Shown piece by piece: positions 48,540 to 61,195 of a stretch of DNA of 64,000 bases. Under the pieces are notes generated by a model. The model was not told the origin of the DNA. It did not search any database and saw only the letters and a list, made by a program, of their open reading frames with translations. Location: the NCBI GenBank assembly GCA_024734495.1, contig JALMQS010000085.1:19891636-19955635 (forward strand), in the 5' to 3' direction. Within the stretch, counting starts at the first letter, position 1. Each line of letters starts with the position of its first letter. Both the position numbers and the translations under genes were made by a program. This DNA is from Forficula auricularia (Eukaryota; Arthropoda; Insecta; Dermaptera; Forficulidae).

Positions 48540-49381
48540 TCAATTCCTTTCTTAGATCTTCGGATTTCCATAATCAACAACCACTTTGAATATCAAATCT
48601 ACCGAAAACCTACTTTCACAGACACTATAATTCCCTATGATTCTAACCACCCCCTCAACACTAAATTATCTGTTTTCTACTCAATGTTCAATAGATTAGA
48701 AAACATTCCTTTAACCTTAGAACACTATAACCATGAATTAGCTATCATCCACAAAATAAGCGATAATAACAATTACCCCCGACACTTGATCGACAATATT
48801 CAGAAAAAGGTAATTTATAAAATAACAGCCCTCTTTTATATTCCATCATCCCAACAAAAGAAAAAACTTTAAAAACTTTATTTCCATTCTCCACTCAGCT
48901 ACCCTATAGCTAATATGTTTCGCAAACTTAATATCACCCCCGCATTCTATAACAGAAACAACCTTTCATCCATATTGGTTAACAATAAAATCGATATAAT
49001 AAAACCAACAACAATGAGCGGTGTATATAAATTGCAATGTAATGACTGTCAATCATTTTATATCGGGCAAACGGGCAGATCTTTCAATCAACGCCACGTT
49101 GAACATATGAGATCTCTTCGCAATCTACAGGTGAATAGTTTGAACCCAAATGCCCCCCTCTTAGTTATACCTCGGCTTTTGCAGATCATTTGTTTGACCT
49201 CAACCATTCACCTTCATCGACCAACCCCCTCCCTTTACATTTTATTCCAAAAAGTAGGAAATTGGATTTATTGGAGTCAGCTGAAATTAAAAAGGCCATA
49301 CACCTTAATCAAAACATCTTGAACAATCAAACAGACATCAAAACTTCACCAATAATTGACATCTTAATCAATGATATTTAA
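48539..49381 (+). pseudogene. Penelope RT C-terminus plus GIY-YIG endonuclease, right arm (frameshifted)
   Basis: Mirror image of the left arm. The frame is open from the centre to about 48835 (ends in a shift just after IQKKVIYKITAL), resumes at 48915 (MFRKLNITPAFYNRNNLSSI...), and shifts again near 49190-49210 to finish in a third frame (NQTDIKTSPIIDILIND). The GIY-YIG core (FYIGQTGRSFNQRHVEHM) is intact at about 49055-49110. Single-base indels relative to the left arm explain the breaks. It cannot encode a complete PLE protein. Confidence 0.85.
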
Positions 49382-49771
49382 TTTGAATTGGAGTGCGATG
49401 AGGGTGTGTGGTGGGTTTATTTTTAATTTTATTTTTTTTTTATTTATTTATTTTTTTTTTTTTATTTTTTATTTTTTTTTTTTTTTAAATAGAAAATGAG
49501 AGATTAAATTTTCGCTATGCACCCTCATTGCATTCTATAGTTTATTGCCTTTCTTTATTACACATACATAATTTTCGGCAACTTTCAAATATAAATATCT
49601 TTTCTTTGTCCCAGCCCTTTGTCCCTACATCTGGTCAGTCGGCTTTCTAAAGCCATTCCATCCTTCTGATAATTCTTTCATATTTACACTATGTCATAAA
49701 TAACTGTCCATCATATTAAAATTAAAATAAATTCTGTTCAAAATATCATGTTATCTTTAGTCAATGTTCTC

Positions 49772-49805
49772 CTGACGATGAGTTAAGAGCTCGAAATATA
49801 TAGAG
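49772..49805 (+). ncRNA. Hammerhead-like motif at the right end of the palindromic PLE
   Basis: CTGACGA (49772-49778; position 7 is free in hammerheads), an extra T, a GAGTT/GAGCTC-type stem-loop, GAAA (49793-49796), then TATATA and GAG. The mirror motif is at 47259-47283 on the minus strand. Same architecture as 45934-45976 although the surrounding sequence differs. Stem I pairing (CTC/GAG) is short. Confidence 0.4.
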
Positions 49806-51251
49806 TAAACTAAAAAAATCTTTGTATTTTAATTTTTCTCCTTGTGAAACACCACCAACTCCAACCTAATTTAATTTTAACAATGTTTCACTATAAACCA
49901 ACACCGCGTTCCCTAAATTTTAGTATTATTCAAGTAATATTAAAAAAAATTAAGTTATTATATTTTGTAAGTATCTTTTTTTAAAGTCGATATAAAAATA
50001 AATATCAATCATAATTTTTTGAAGAAAAACAATAATATTATTCCAAAAACTTGAGATATCAAAATCGTTCTTATTTGTTGTTCGTAAGGAGAAAATAAAT
50101 GAATTTTTTCACAATTTTAAATCAATCAGCTTCGGATTCCCATTAGGTTCAAAAATCGGCTAAAAATGGGTACTTTGTTGCCCACCTACACCGACATTTT
50201 AAAGTGATATTTATTTGAAAAAACAAAATTACTCTAATTCTAATTTATGAGTTCATTATAAGCAACTTCAACCCCCATGATAAAATCGAAAACGCGCGGG
50301 TTACCCAATTAAAATGAAGCTTTGCGTATCTCATTTTTTAGCCAATTTGCAACTATTATGAAGGTCAGAATCGCAAAATTTGAAGAGTGATTTCTTATGA
50401 CCACCTAATAAGCATAATTCGCTTTTCTGTCAAGTTGGTAAAAATTGCCTATCTTTGACGATCAATTGTGGCTGAACCTATTTTAACTTTTAAGTACGTT
50501 ATTCAAATGGAAATTTGATGCTCTTTAATTTTGGGAAGAGTAAAATTTTCTGTTGGACGCATGGTTTTTCGAGTTATAAGAGAAAATCTGAAAAAGTCCC
50601 AAATTTTCGCCATTTAGCCACAATCGATCGTTGAAGATAGGCAATTTTTACCAACTTTGCGGAAAAGTGAAATATGCTTATTAGGTGGTCACAAGAAACC
50701 ACTCTTCGAATTTTGGTGTTGACCACCATAATAGTTGCTAATTGGCTAAAAAAATGAGTTTGGCAAAGTTTCATCTTAATTGGACAACGGTAACCCGTGT
50801 CGCACGATTGTTGATTGTGGCTAAAAGGCTGAACCGATATTAACTTTTAAGTACGTTATTCGACTCGTTTTATGCTCTTTCATTTTGATAAGAGTGAAAT
50901 TTTCTGAAGAAAGCATGTTTTCCGAGTTAAAAGCAAAAATCTGAAAAAATTCCAAAATTTCCGCGGTTTTTAGGCCCTCAAAGGTTAAGTACCTCCAAAA
51001 AACCGTCCCAAACCTCATATAACTCTTATTTGAGATGCCTAATGTCGATTAAAATTATTTCCAGCTTGTGCATATTTATTGGCCTTTTTTCAGTCTAATT
51101 TGCCTGGTTAGTTGACCTATAATCGGAATACCGAAATTGAAACCTTGTGGTGCCTAATCAGCTTGCCAGCTGCCCACATAGGAAAACTCCCTAAATACTC
51201 CAATGGTAATAAATTGAAGAAATCCTAATCTGATTTATTTTATTATTCCAG

Positions 51252-51503
51252 GAGGCTTGCGAAGGTCCCTTGCAAGACATAAGCAACAAGATCAACACCC
51301 ATCACCCGGAATTGCATTCGCACTTGTTGTTGTCCATCTTCAAGTTGGCGGAAGTGGAGGTGAAGGTGCCGGAGAGGAACGGCGCTCTGGCCTCTGCCAG
51401 GAGTTGCCAGTGGACCACGACAGCTGCGGCCGCCGCCGCTGCAGCTACATGGTGGTGGTGGTTAAGGGCTGCATCGAACGCCGTCCCTGCAGCTACCTCA
51501 TGA
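51252..51503 (+). CDS. Gfrl-like gene, terminal exon and stop
   Basis: Acceptor TTATTCCAG, phase 0, 83 codons and TGA. It begins EACEGPLQDISNKINTHHPE, then HLLLSIFKLAEVEVKVPERN, the conserved end of the Gfrl C-terminal region (LQ..S.KI....P.L...L.SIFKLAEVEVKVP, recalled). The tail is odd: one more Cys, then TTTAAAAAAAATWWWWLR and a short end. GFR-alpha-type receptors are usually GPI-anchored. This tail is only moderately hydrophobic and is broken by Arg, so an anchor signal is uncertain. A +1 frame stays open to 51619, so a sequencing or evolutionary frameshift in the GC-rich repeat (about 51420-51460) is an alternative. Confidence 0.7.
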   Translation, partial: EACEGPLQDISNKINTHHPELHSHLLLSIFKLAEVEVKVPERNGALASARSCQWTTTAAAAAAAATWWWWLRAASNAVPAATS

Positions 51504-51953
51504 CCCTCAATCTCTCGTTGAGTCCTCAAGGATTTCGCCGCGCCACTCTTCAGCCGCCAACGCCACCTCCAACCGTACATATCCTATCCTTAAGACAAAC
51601 ATATTACTCAACCAATTAAACCAGCATTATATATACATATATCTATTCCTATATTACTACATATAATAATATATAAATATATATATAATGAACAATTTAC
51701 ATTATATTTGATAGAGGAAGGGGTCACTCGTTCGATGGACCGCTCAGACTTCCAACAACAAACCAAACTTTTATGAAAATCCCTAGATTTTTCTTTTTCT
51801 ATTGTATAATATATTAAGCTAAAGTGAAAGACGGATTTGTTCTACATTATATTTTATAATAATAAATGTGTTATAATTCCTGTTACTAAATAGTAGAAAG
51901 TTGTAGATATATTATTGAAAAAAAAAAAAAAAATATTGATTCTTTAATGCATA
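51504..51953 (+). other. Probable 3' UTR with candidate poly(A) signal
   Basis: AT-rich sequence after the stop, with TA-microsatellite patches (about 51630-51690) and AATAAA at 51861-51866, followed about 50 bases on by an A run (51918-51933). That signal is the first well-placed one, but AATAAA is expected often in such DNA. No other gene is seen before the hAT element at 51954. Confidence 0.35.
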
Positions 51954-54452
51954 CAGCTCCGACTCTAGATATTTTCAAACCTGAAGCAAAATTCTCTTTC
52001 GGCGCCCCCCTTTGTCGCATTTAATAACAATACCCCCCCCCCCCCCCAAAAAAAAAAAAAAAAATTGGAAAAACTTCTTTCTCCACTTGCCCCAGTAATG
52101 GGTAGTAGTACTTCACAAGCTTAGAGTCAAATTTCCAAAAATTTGCTCTAGATTATTTTTTTAAATTTCTGGACAACGTGAATCAGGAATCAAGTGGTTT
52201 AAGTATTTTATTAGTTTGATTTTTTTCAAAAAGTATATTCCCGTTTATATCTTGTTTTTCTTCAAAAAAAAGATTTTTTTCAAAGTTTTGACAATTTTGT
52301 TTTAATTCTTCTGTATTAATATCATTTAAATTAAACAAAACACTAAAATTTTCATAACGTGATTTTATTTGGTTGAATCGGGTTTCTAATGAATTTAAAA
52401 TTGTATCCAACATTGCAAAATAAAATGTAACTTTAAATTTACCTTTTTTATTAAATTTGGTTTCTTATACTGTTTTACTTCTTCTATAATCTTGGATTTA
52501 GTTTTGAACTCGGCTGGGACATCCAATTTTTCTGCGAGAGGTATCGCATTATTTACAAAATCAGTGAATTCCTTATCATTTCTACATTCTTTAATAAATT
52601 TCATCGAGTTGGGCGAATTCAGTGATGCAAATTCATTGTAAGGAAAATTCATCACATCAAGAATCATTGTATTTTTTTTACGGGTTTTCATGGTGATTTT
52701 GAAATATATTTCTCAAATACTAATGATAATTTTACAATATATTTAAAGGATGCAAATTAAGCCAAATATGAAGGGAGGATTAATGAGAAAGATTAAATAT
52801 ATTTAACTAGTTATAATTTTTATTTTATTAAAAAATCAAGTAAGGATGAAGGGGGCAAAAAAATTTGATTATTATCCCCTTTGTTGAATCTGAAAGAAAA
52901 TTGTACGCTTGTATTTCAGGACTTTGCGGATTATTTTTCGAAAAATTAACTATCAAAATCAGAGCAGGGGGGCAAAAATTTTAAATGATATATTATTTTA
53001 CTTAATACAATTTTGCACAATCGCTCTTTATGACTCAGTGGAACAATTGGGCGAAAAATCAACTATCCTAATCAGATGGGGGATGGAGCAAAAAAATTGA
53101 ATATTAGCCCATTCTTCGAATCTGAAAAATTTTAATATTTCCATCTTATTTGAGGAACTACGTATCGAAAAATCTACTATCAAATTCACAAGGGGGAAAT
53201 ATAAATTTTTAAGTTTTATTATCTATGGTATGAACAAAAATTTGCACAATTAGGTATATTTCATGGATTTGAGGGACTTTATGTGCTAAAATCTAATAAC
53301 CGAATCATGGGGATGTCAAAAATTTATGTTTGCCCCCCCCCCTCCCTTCTGATTTTGATAGGTGATTTTTCGACAATACCTAGCTCAGAGATGTCTTGAA
53401 GTATAGTTTTACAAAAAAAAATTTCAAACTCGACGAAGGGACTAATATTTAAATTTTTGTCCGCTCCCTTATTCGGATAGTTGATTTCCTGTCCAAAGTT
53501 GCACTGAGTCATAAAGAGAGATTGTTCAAAATTTTATTCAGTTGGGACAAAAGAGATAAAATTAAAATTTGTTTGCCCTTCCTCCCTCTGATTTTCATAG
53601 TTAATTTTTGACATATAGTTCCACAAATTCCTGAAGTACAATCGTACAATTTTTTTTTTCAGATCCAACAAAGTGGATAATATTTAAATTGTTGCCCCCC
53701 CTCCTGATTCGGATAGTTTTTTAATCAGTAAAAATTAAATTAAATACTGGTTAAATATATTTGATTTTTCTCATTAAGCATCCCTTCATTTTTGGTTTGG
53801 TTTTAATCTTAATAAATATATTGTTAATTGTACATTAGCATCTTGAGAAATATCATTTAAATTTATCATGATAAAAAAAATACGATTAATCTTACCCCAA
53901 TGAATCCCTGCGATGAATTTGCACAGGATGAATTTTAAAACCTAAATCGACTAGATAAAAACCCTCGAACAAATTTTAAAAATAAAAAATGATTGTAAAA
54001 TCGATTAATTGTACCTAAACCCTCTAATTAAATGAATAATTGTCCAGAATCTTCAATGTATTCGAACTTTACAATCAATTTTTACTTTATTTTTTTATTG
54101 TTTTGAATTTTTATCGACGATTTTGGCGCCCCCCCCTGGCCACGGCGAAGCGGTCGCATCACATGATTACCACCTAAAAGATTAAGCAAAATTCATAATG
54201 GGGCTCCAAAACCGTCAAACAAAATTTGAAACAATAAAAAAATTTAAAAAAAATAACTCTCAAAGTAGGTACATCAAATACATGGAAGATTCTGTACAAT
54301 TGTTAATTTAATTAGAGATTTTAGTTAAAATTCATCGTATTTACAATCGTTTATTTTGTTACTTTATTTTTATTCGAAGGATTTGCACCCCTCTGTTGTT
54401 ACGGCGCCTGAAGCGATCGCATATGCTTACGTTCTAGAGCCGGTTCTGACTG
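51954..54452 (-). mobile_element. Degenerate hAT element with transposase fragment
   Basis: Ends CAGCTCCGACTCTAGA and TCTAGAGCCGGTTCTGACTG are imperfect inverted repeats of hAT type, each followed inward by GGCGCC and poly-C. No clean 8-bp duplication was found. It contains the minus-strand transposase fragment at 52183-52691. At 52840-53720 there is a set of about 120-base diverged units ('gggggcaaaaatttt', 'tatcaaaatcaga'), first forward then inverted about 53,330, making another foldback. Boundaries are moderately certain. Confidence 0.5.
52183..52691 (-). pseudogene. hAT transposase fragment (ZMYM1-like)
   Basis: Two overlapping minus-strand frames: the first (52395-52691) ends AEKLDVPAEFKTKSKIIEEV and continues basic. 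The second (52183-52413) reads MLDTILNSLETRFNQIKSRY then LFNLNDINTEELKQNCQNFE. The 'LD..L..L..RF' segment and the following 'L.....L...C..' stretch are typical of ZMYM1/DUF4371-type hAT transposases between the catalytic domain and the C-terminal dimerisation region (recalled). A +/-1 shift separates the halves. The DDE residues and the hATC end are not present. Confidence 0.55.
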
Positions 54453-54499
54453 TATATAAATAAATTCAAATGTTTTATAGAACAATCAAGAAACGATTA

Positions 54500-54700
54500 T
54501 TCAGAAGAAATTCTCCTTTATTAATGGAAATTTTAAGATTTTCGCTATAAATTGGAATGGTAAATAGTTGGTTTACCATTTCTTTTTAAGGCAACTATTT
54601 TTCAAATTTTCAAATTGCCATTGATAAGGGAGAATTTCTCCTGAAATGTCAGGATGTTTAATAAACGTTTCTGGATTGTTTGTAAAACATTTGTATTTAG
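54500..54700. repeat. PLE-type inverted ends, decayed
   Basis: Inverted halves share 'gagaatttctcctgaaatg'-type sequence. On the + strand TTGATAA (54621-54627), GGGAGAA/TTCTCC stem, GAAA (54643-54646) and TGTC form a decayed hammerhead-like core. Relatives are at 19540-19620 (reverse) and 13630-13715. Confidence 0.4.
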
Positions 54701-57700
54701 TTGTAGATAAACGAGTATCTATTTTAAAAATTTATTTTCAATTACTATACAGCAACTAGAAGAGTTTATGTAGTAATATAAATATTGTTTCAATAACTAT
54801 TAATGAAAAAGTTCCAATTTAATTAAAAAGTAATTTTAAGAAAGTGTTTTTTTTTTATAAAATTTAAAAAAAATGCTGCAAGATATTTGTCAATAACCCA
54901 TATAATCTCTCAAAAGTTATTTTTTGTTAATTGACCTAAATTTGTTACATCTTTATTTGAAAGTGCAATTTTCAAAAGGGCATATCTCGCATATTTTGAG
55001 AAATACACTTTTACATATAAATGTAATCTAAAAGCTTCCCTGCACCTACTGTGCTCGAAAAGGGCACAACTCTGGTATGAATTTTACTGCCCCCAAAATT
55101 TTACTCAAATATAATATAAATTTTACACTACTTTAGAAAATAATTAGTTTTTTTTTCATTCCTGAACATTTTCAATTTTCAGACATGTGCCCTTTTCGAA
55201 ATTGTATACCTATTCATTGATAGATTTAATTTTTCTCTTTTTTACTGTGAAACAATCCACTGGTGTAAATGTAGATCTAGTGATTTTCATAAGAAATTGA
55301 ATTATTTACAAGAATGTCTGGTGAATGAAATGCAGCCTCGGGTTGGTATACAAATGGAATGTCCAGCCCGCATACCATCATACCAACAATTACAGGGATA
55401 CGTAAAAAAATCATTGAACTTTGGACATTTGAAGAAAGAAAGTGAGCTCGTGTGATTTTGTTATAATGTGATTTGCTGCTATCTCTTATAGTGATTGTGA
55501 CTGTTTGAAATAAAAGTGATGAGCGTATGGGGACAATTGAAAACAATTGATATAAGGATACAAAAAAAAATTAAAATTGCTGCTCAATGAGTCTGACTGA
55601 CCCCGTCTCTAACTCCATTGGTGGCAGAAAAGCGGCTTTGCCCAACATATAGTATGTTACGAACCTTGCCGCATTCTTCTTTTAAAACAAAACAAAACCA
55701 ATTAAATATACAAACCTATATATATATATATAGGAAAATTAAATAACTTGAAGCTTATATACAATATGGCCAATCTTTACCTGTCTCTCCTTCATTTCCA
55801 ATCCTCTTTAACCACTTGTAGATCTACTTGACTTGATCTATTTCCTATGTTTTATTCCTCGATCCCTGTCTCTATTCAATTAAATTATTTTCATTTGACA
55901 AGTGTTTCTTTATAAAAGATCAATTACGTCATTCCATGTATACTAAACAAAACAAAGATTGTTCCTTTGAAAAAATGTTTACATCTTTCTGAATAATCAG
56001 TTCTATTCGTAAAAAAAGAAAGAATAGATTTGGTTGATTTGTAAGAAATTACTTTAAATTTTATTCAGATCAAAAATATATATGCGGTTGATATTGTAAA
56101 TAAAATTTAGATATTCATAACATTTTCTTTATTCTAATATTATACGAATAACAAACATCTTATTTGAAGTCAACTTTTTTGTCTTTGTATTATTAATTTA
56201 GATTAATTCTTTCATGAAATAAAAATCATTTTTATATAAAAAAAAAAAAAAAAACAATTTATAGGATTTTTTAAATTGGTTATATTTATAATTCACACAT
56301 ATCTTTTTCAAAGAATTCTGTTGTAAATGGAAAATCTCACTTGTTTTATATGTACCTATATATATAATTTTTTCTTCTCTTACTCTAATGGATGTCATAA
56401 GTCAGACAAGATCTTTATATTTTTAAGATTTCCATCATCAGTTTCTTTATATAAATTAAGTAAAATAAATATAGTCAATTTAAAAAATATTACCAATTCC
56501 ATTTTGTAAAAAGAATTTATTTTTGGATTGATACAATCGATTTATGAAAAAACTTTACTTTCAATTATATACAGGTATAAAAAAAACTAGGCTCTAAATT
56601 TTGACATGCTATATGTATATATAATATGAACCCGAAACCTCTGTCCAGGAAGACATTCTGGTTCCAGTCCGCATTTTATTTTTGAAATATTTAAATCATT
56701 TCCATGATAATCAACTAAAAAACATTTTGCTTTTCTATCTAAAAATATGAATCTGTTTATTTTGTTGTATCTACAAAATGCAGAACAATCAAGTACTAGA
56801 TAATAAATGTTTGAAATCAGAAGTCATCTCATTCACGTAGATGCAATCGTAAAATATTTAAATAAAAAAAATTGTCGAGTGTAAAATATGTAAATCTAGT
56901 CTCGTTGTTTTCTTTGTGTCTCTCTTCCTTGCGTTCTTGAAATGACTGTGATGTTTCAAAATCGGGTCTCTGGAAATATCTAGTCATTATGTCTTCCTTG
57001 AATTACCGCATATAAACATTTAGTGAAATAGCGATCTCTCTATGATTTCTCCCAAGTGTTCGCTGAATACATCCTAAGAAATGATTTTCCAGTATTTTCC
57101 CCTTTATCAAAAGTAAAATTAGTGAGATCTCCTATTTGGTTGTGGCGTTTAGGTTTCCAAGTTTCCTCTACTTTTCTAGTATTTTGCTTTTACCGCCACA
57201 ATGGAAATGTTTTCTCCTGGTAGATAGTCGGATCTTTTCCTGCTTCTCTTCTTGTCACTGAAGCACTCTCTCTATTTCTTAATTTTGTTTTGCGTTGGCT
57301 TTGTTAAAAAAAAAAAACAAAAAAAAAATAATAAAAAAACAAAAAAACAAAACAAAACAACAACAATCAAATGCTACAGCGAGACTTATCTTGTTGCGGT
57401 TCGGTGCTCTGTATTGCTAACCGTTAAATATCGTTGTGGCTCAGAACCAAAACCATATCTCCGGCCAATCACTTTTGAACCGCCCATGAAGATGAATGAA
57501 AATATTGGTCATACATAGTCAAAAATCAAAATACGATTCAGAGTTACTAGTATTTAATTATTTGTCCTAACTTCAAGGTTCTGAGCTAAATGAAAAAAAC
57601 AAAAATTATTCATATTATATTTCAACGTGTTAAATTCACGTTCAGATTTAACTCTCTATTCATATTTATATCAAATGTTAGAAAAATTCAAATGCTTTGG

Positions 57701-58434
57701 GATTTCTATTTTGTGTTGGTTGGTTCTACAGAAGTCGGTATGCGAGTTGGCTCCTACGCACAAAGCCAATAATAAGTTCTTAAAGATTTCCTCAAACCGC
57801 AAACTCACACAACCCAAATTAAAATCTCCTGCCTGTTAGAAATAGTAAACGCTTCAGAAGTTGACACATTATGGATCTAGCAGAACTCAAAATAGACAAA
57901 TTGTACTCTACATGAACTCCTTGACCAGTGTAAATGGAAAATTATGATGACTTCTGTAAACCATTTTGTTACATAAAAATCTGTTGTTGAAATGTGTAAA
58001 AAAATTTATTCAATAAATCTGTTTTCTTTAAACAGTTAATTATGTTAACTTTGATACTTTATATTTTTATTTACCTATGATCTAATTTTATTTATTTTAC
58101 AGAGTTCCACATAATTTAAAGATGTTTTACTATTTAATTTTTTTACAGGTTTTTAGTCCGTTAACCATAAACTAAAAACTACTAATATTTAAATGATCAC
58201 ATCGGTTTTTTATTCTCCTTTCTCATCTTCAATCTCCAGACTCTGAGTGGGGCACTTTGTCGAAATTAATTAAAAGTACATGCTTCTTAAACTTCTTTAA
58301 ACTCTTTTTGGTCCATAAGCAAAATCTCAGCCACTTATGTAAAAACATAAAATATATTTAATACATGTATATAAATAGTTCAAATCAATTGCCTCTTTAC
58401 CTAACTAGAAATGGTAAAAGAATTTTTTCCTCAT
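54700..58434. other. No gene or defined element recognised
   Basis: AT-rich DNA. Short open frames (for example minus 55277-55546, plus 57252-57518) carry no domain, no splice support and no codon bias. A homopolymer and AC-rich patch lies at 57305-57360, an A run at 56238-56254 and a TA run at about 55717-55732. A distal UTR or intergenic DNA is the simplest reading. Confidence 0.5.
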
Positions 58435-59880
58435 CACATATTCAATTAAATCTATTGAAATTTCATATATATGAGATATTTTCTTTTATATTTTATATCA
58501 AATAGTTTTTATTAGAATATTTGCATTTTAAAGGGTAGTTTATTTGTAGTCTAATTTGAAAAAACACTAATTACTACCTTGAAATAATTTTTAAAAATAT
58601 GAAATTAATAAATATTATAAAATAATCGATTATTAATAATTATATTCAATTTTGAACGAAATTGATTGATTAGTTTTTAAGAAAATGGTAAAAAGCTAGA
58701 AAACCGTAACAAATGACTCGCTGATGCCGAGTGACTTGCGACCCAGCCTCTTGATAAAACAGACTAAAAATTATAAATGAGAAAGAAAACGATCTTATTT
58801 TATCGATTTCATCTATCTGAAGGTTCACAGTATGTCCATTATATAAGAAAATAGCATTTTGATTAAGAATTTTGTAGTTTAAAAGAAATTGTATGAAAAG
58901 ATTCAATTTCTTCTCTCCGGGAGCGAATCAACTAGAAATGCCAAAAAGTTTTATTTTTTTTCTCATTAGATATTTATTCAAATCTATTGAAATTTCATAT
59001 CTGAGTGTTATTTATTTATCTTTTATATCAAATAATTATTATTAGGAAATTTGCATTTTAAAGAGTAGTTTATTTGAAGTCTAATTTGAAAAAACGCTAA
59101 TAACTCCGTTGAAATTTTTTTTAAAATATGAAATTAATAGATATTATAAAACAATTAATTATTAATAATTTAATTCAATTTTGAACGAAATCGATTCAGT
59201 ACTTTTTGAGAAAATGGTCAAAAACCATCTGAACCGTCAAAAAACGATGTTTTTTGAAAGCACGAGATGCCTTTGAAAAAAGTTCAAAAAGTCATATGAA
59301 ACGAAACATTGACTTGTGACATGGAGGTGAATTTTAAAATGTTTCTAAAACGGCCTTTCATAGACGGTTTTCGGGGTTTTTGACGATTTTCTCAAAAAGT
59401 ACTGAATCGATTTCGTTCAAAATTAAATTAAATGATTAAGAATTAATTGTTTTATAATATTCATTGATTACATATTTTTAAAAAAAATTTCAACGGAGTT
59501 ATTAGCGCTTTTTCAAATTGGGCTTAAAATAAACTACCCTTTAAAATGCAAGTTTCATAATAATAATTATATGGATATTATAGAGTATAAAAGATAAACG
59601 AAAATTACACACAGATATGAAATTTCAAGAGATTTGAATAAATATCTAATGAGAAAAAAATAAAAGTTTTGCCATTTCTAGTTGATTTGCTCCGGAGAGA
59701 AGAAATTGAATCTTTTTCATACAATTTCTTTTAAACTACAAAATTCTTAATCAAAATGCTATTTTCTTATATTAAAAAGTTACTATGAACCTCAAGATAG
59801 ATTAAATCGATAAAATAAGATCGATTTCTTTCTCATTTATAATAATTTTGATCTGTTATATCGAGAGGTTGTGTCGAGAT
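58435..59880. repeat. Direct plus inverted repeat cluster
   Basis: A block of about 250 bases ('atgaaattaataaatattat', 'caattttgaacgaaat', 'aaatctattgaaatttcata') occurs at 58435-58690, again directly at 58960-59225 and inverted at 59370-59640. A second block ('aaaaagttttatttttttc', 'gcattttgattaagaatttt') occurs at 58780-58960 and inverted at 59640-59850. The centre of symmetry is near 59,300. No coding sequence was seen. Beyond it, 60000-60600 holds two diverged direct copies of 'ataaactattgattttatac'. Confidence 0.6.
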
Positions 59881-61195
59881 CAGTGACACATTATTTGTTA
59901 TTGATTCATAAAGTCCATTCACTCTGCATAATTGGAATATCTTTTAACTCATAAACTATTGATTTTATACATTTCGCTCATATTAACTTTTCTGTTGGAA
60001 ATTAAATATTTTTTAATAAAAGCCCATATATGAATTTAAAGGGTTAGTCACTAATGGTGAAATTTACGTGGTAAGTTGCTCTAACCTCCTAGATATTCTA
60101 TTTCTGAGAAAAGTAAAAATTATTTTACAAAACTAAAAACAGCAGTTTTAGATAAAGTGTGCCACTTAGATTGAATGTCAAGGTTTTTATTGAAATCTGC
60201 GTCATCAACTAAATTCCATATTTTTTGAGTCAAAATATTACCTGGCAATTCAATCATTGTATTATTATATTAAAAAATCTTTACATTTACATAACTCGTA
60301 AACTATTGATTTTAGACATTTCTCTCATATAAACTTTTATGATGGAAATTAAATGTACTTTAATAAAATTCCTTATATGAATTTGTTTACCTCAATGTGT
60401 TAGGAAGTAATGGTGAAATTTAAGTGAAAAGTTAGATAAATACTCCCTATAAACTCATCGTTCCCCATAGAAAAATCGAAACTCCATTATTACGAAGCAT
60501 CACTTATGTATTTCTCATTAAATTATTTTGTTACTTCCAAAATTTGTCAATTCTAGTAAAAAGTTAGTTGATCTCTAATCGGATTACCGAAATTAAAACA
60601 TTGTGGTGCTAATCAGCCTGTTGCCGCCCCTAGGAAAACGCCAATGGTCGCGACCACCCCATTTTGAGTCACGTAACCAAATTTTGAGGTCAAAAAACAT
60701 AAAATGACAATGAAGAAATTATATTGGGCATCGAAAAAAATAAATTCAAAATAAGCTGATGTAGCCACCCAGATGACTTTACCATATACACCTGCCCAGT
60801 GGCGGATTTACAATTTTGCCGTAATACATGTATATAAATAGTTCGAATCAATTGCCTCTTTAGCTTAGGCCAATGTCCTGCCCTTCCTATTCTTGTCAGA
60901 AGGTTAAGATTTTGGCACATTTTTGAGTAATTCTCCTGTTACCTACGAATTATTTATTAAGATAAAGCATCTGAAATAAATCTAAAATTGGATACAAAAG
61001 ACAGCAAAAAGAAAGTAAAATAAAGTAAAAATTAAACTTAATTAAAATTATAAAATACAATAAAATATATCTGTGACCTGTCAATTACATCTATACTTAT
61101 ATTGTTTTATGGTATCAATCTAGAAAGAAAATTCTACTATGTCTCAGTTATTTTTATCTTTATTTCAACCAATGTTGTTCTAGCCAATTGAGTAC

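Larger units (their letters stand above)
47180..49921. mobile_element. 2.7-kb palindromic Penelope-like element with 12-bp TSD
   Basis: Flanked by AGTATTATTCAA (47168-47179 and 49922-49933). It consists of two almost identical inverted arms of about 1.35 kb meeting at 48539, plus a 45-base tail present only on the right. Each arm carries, from centre outward, the end of a PLE reverse transcriptase, a GIY-YIG endonuclease, an A/T-rich tract and a terminal hammerhead-like core. The arms differ by few bases and small indels. Both arms start at the same point of the coding sequence, so the palindrome arose from 5'-truncated copies. Confidence 0.85.
35524..51251 (+). other. Intron (15.7 kb) of the Gfrl-like gene
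   Basis: Begins GTGAGC and ends TTATTCCAG. It contains the composite foldback 37262-41390, TTAA-type MITE copy 2, hAT pieces, the long R1 copy, and two PLE-type insertions. At 50100-51060 are two diverged copies of a repeat ('accactcttcgaattttggt', 'tttcatcttaattgga') also found at 24120-24700. The stretches 35640-36450 and 36540-37250 show nothing recognised, apart from the short family at 36470-36530. Confidence 0.65.

Noticed and set aside
51302..51580. Minus-strand frame opposite the last exon with poly-His/Ala
   Set aside because: Antisense to a well-supported exon and made of its repetitive codons.
55277..55546. 89-codon minus-strand frame
   Set aside because: No recognisable domain, ordinary AT-rich composition, no neighbours or splice signals supporting a gene.
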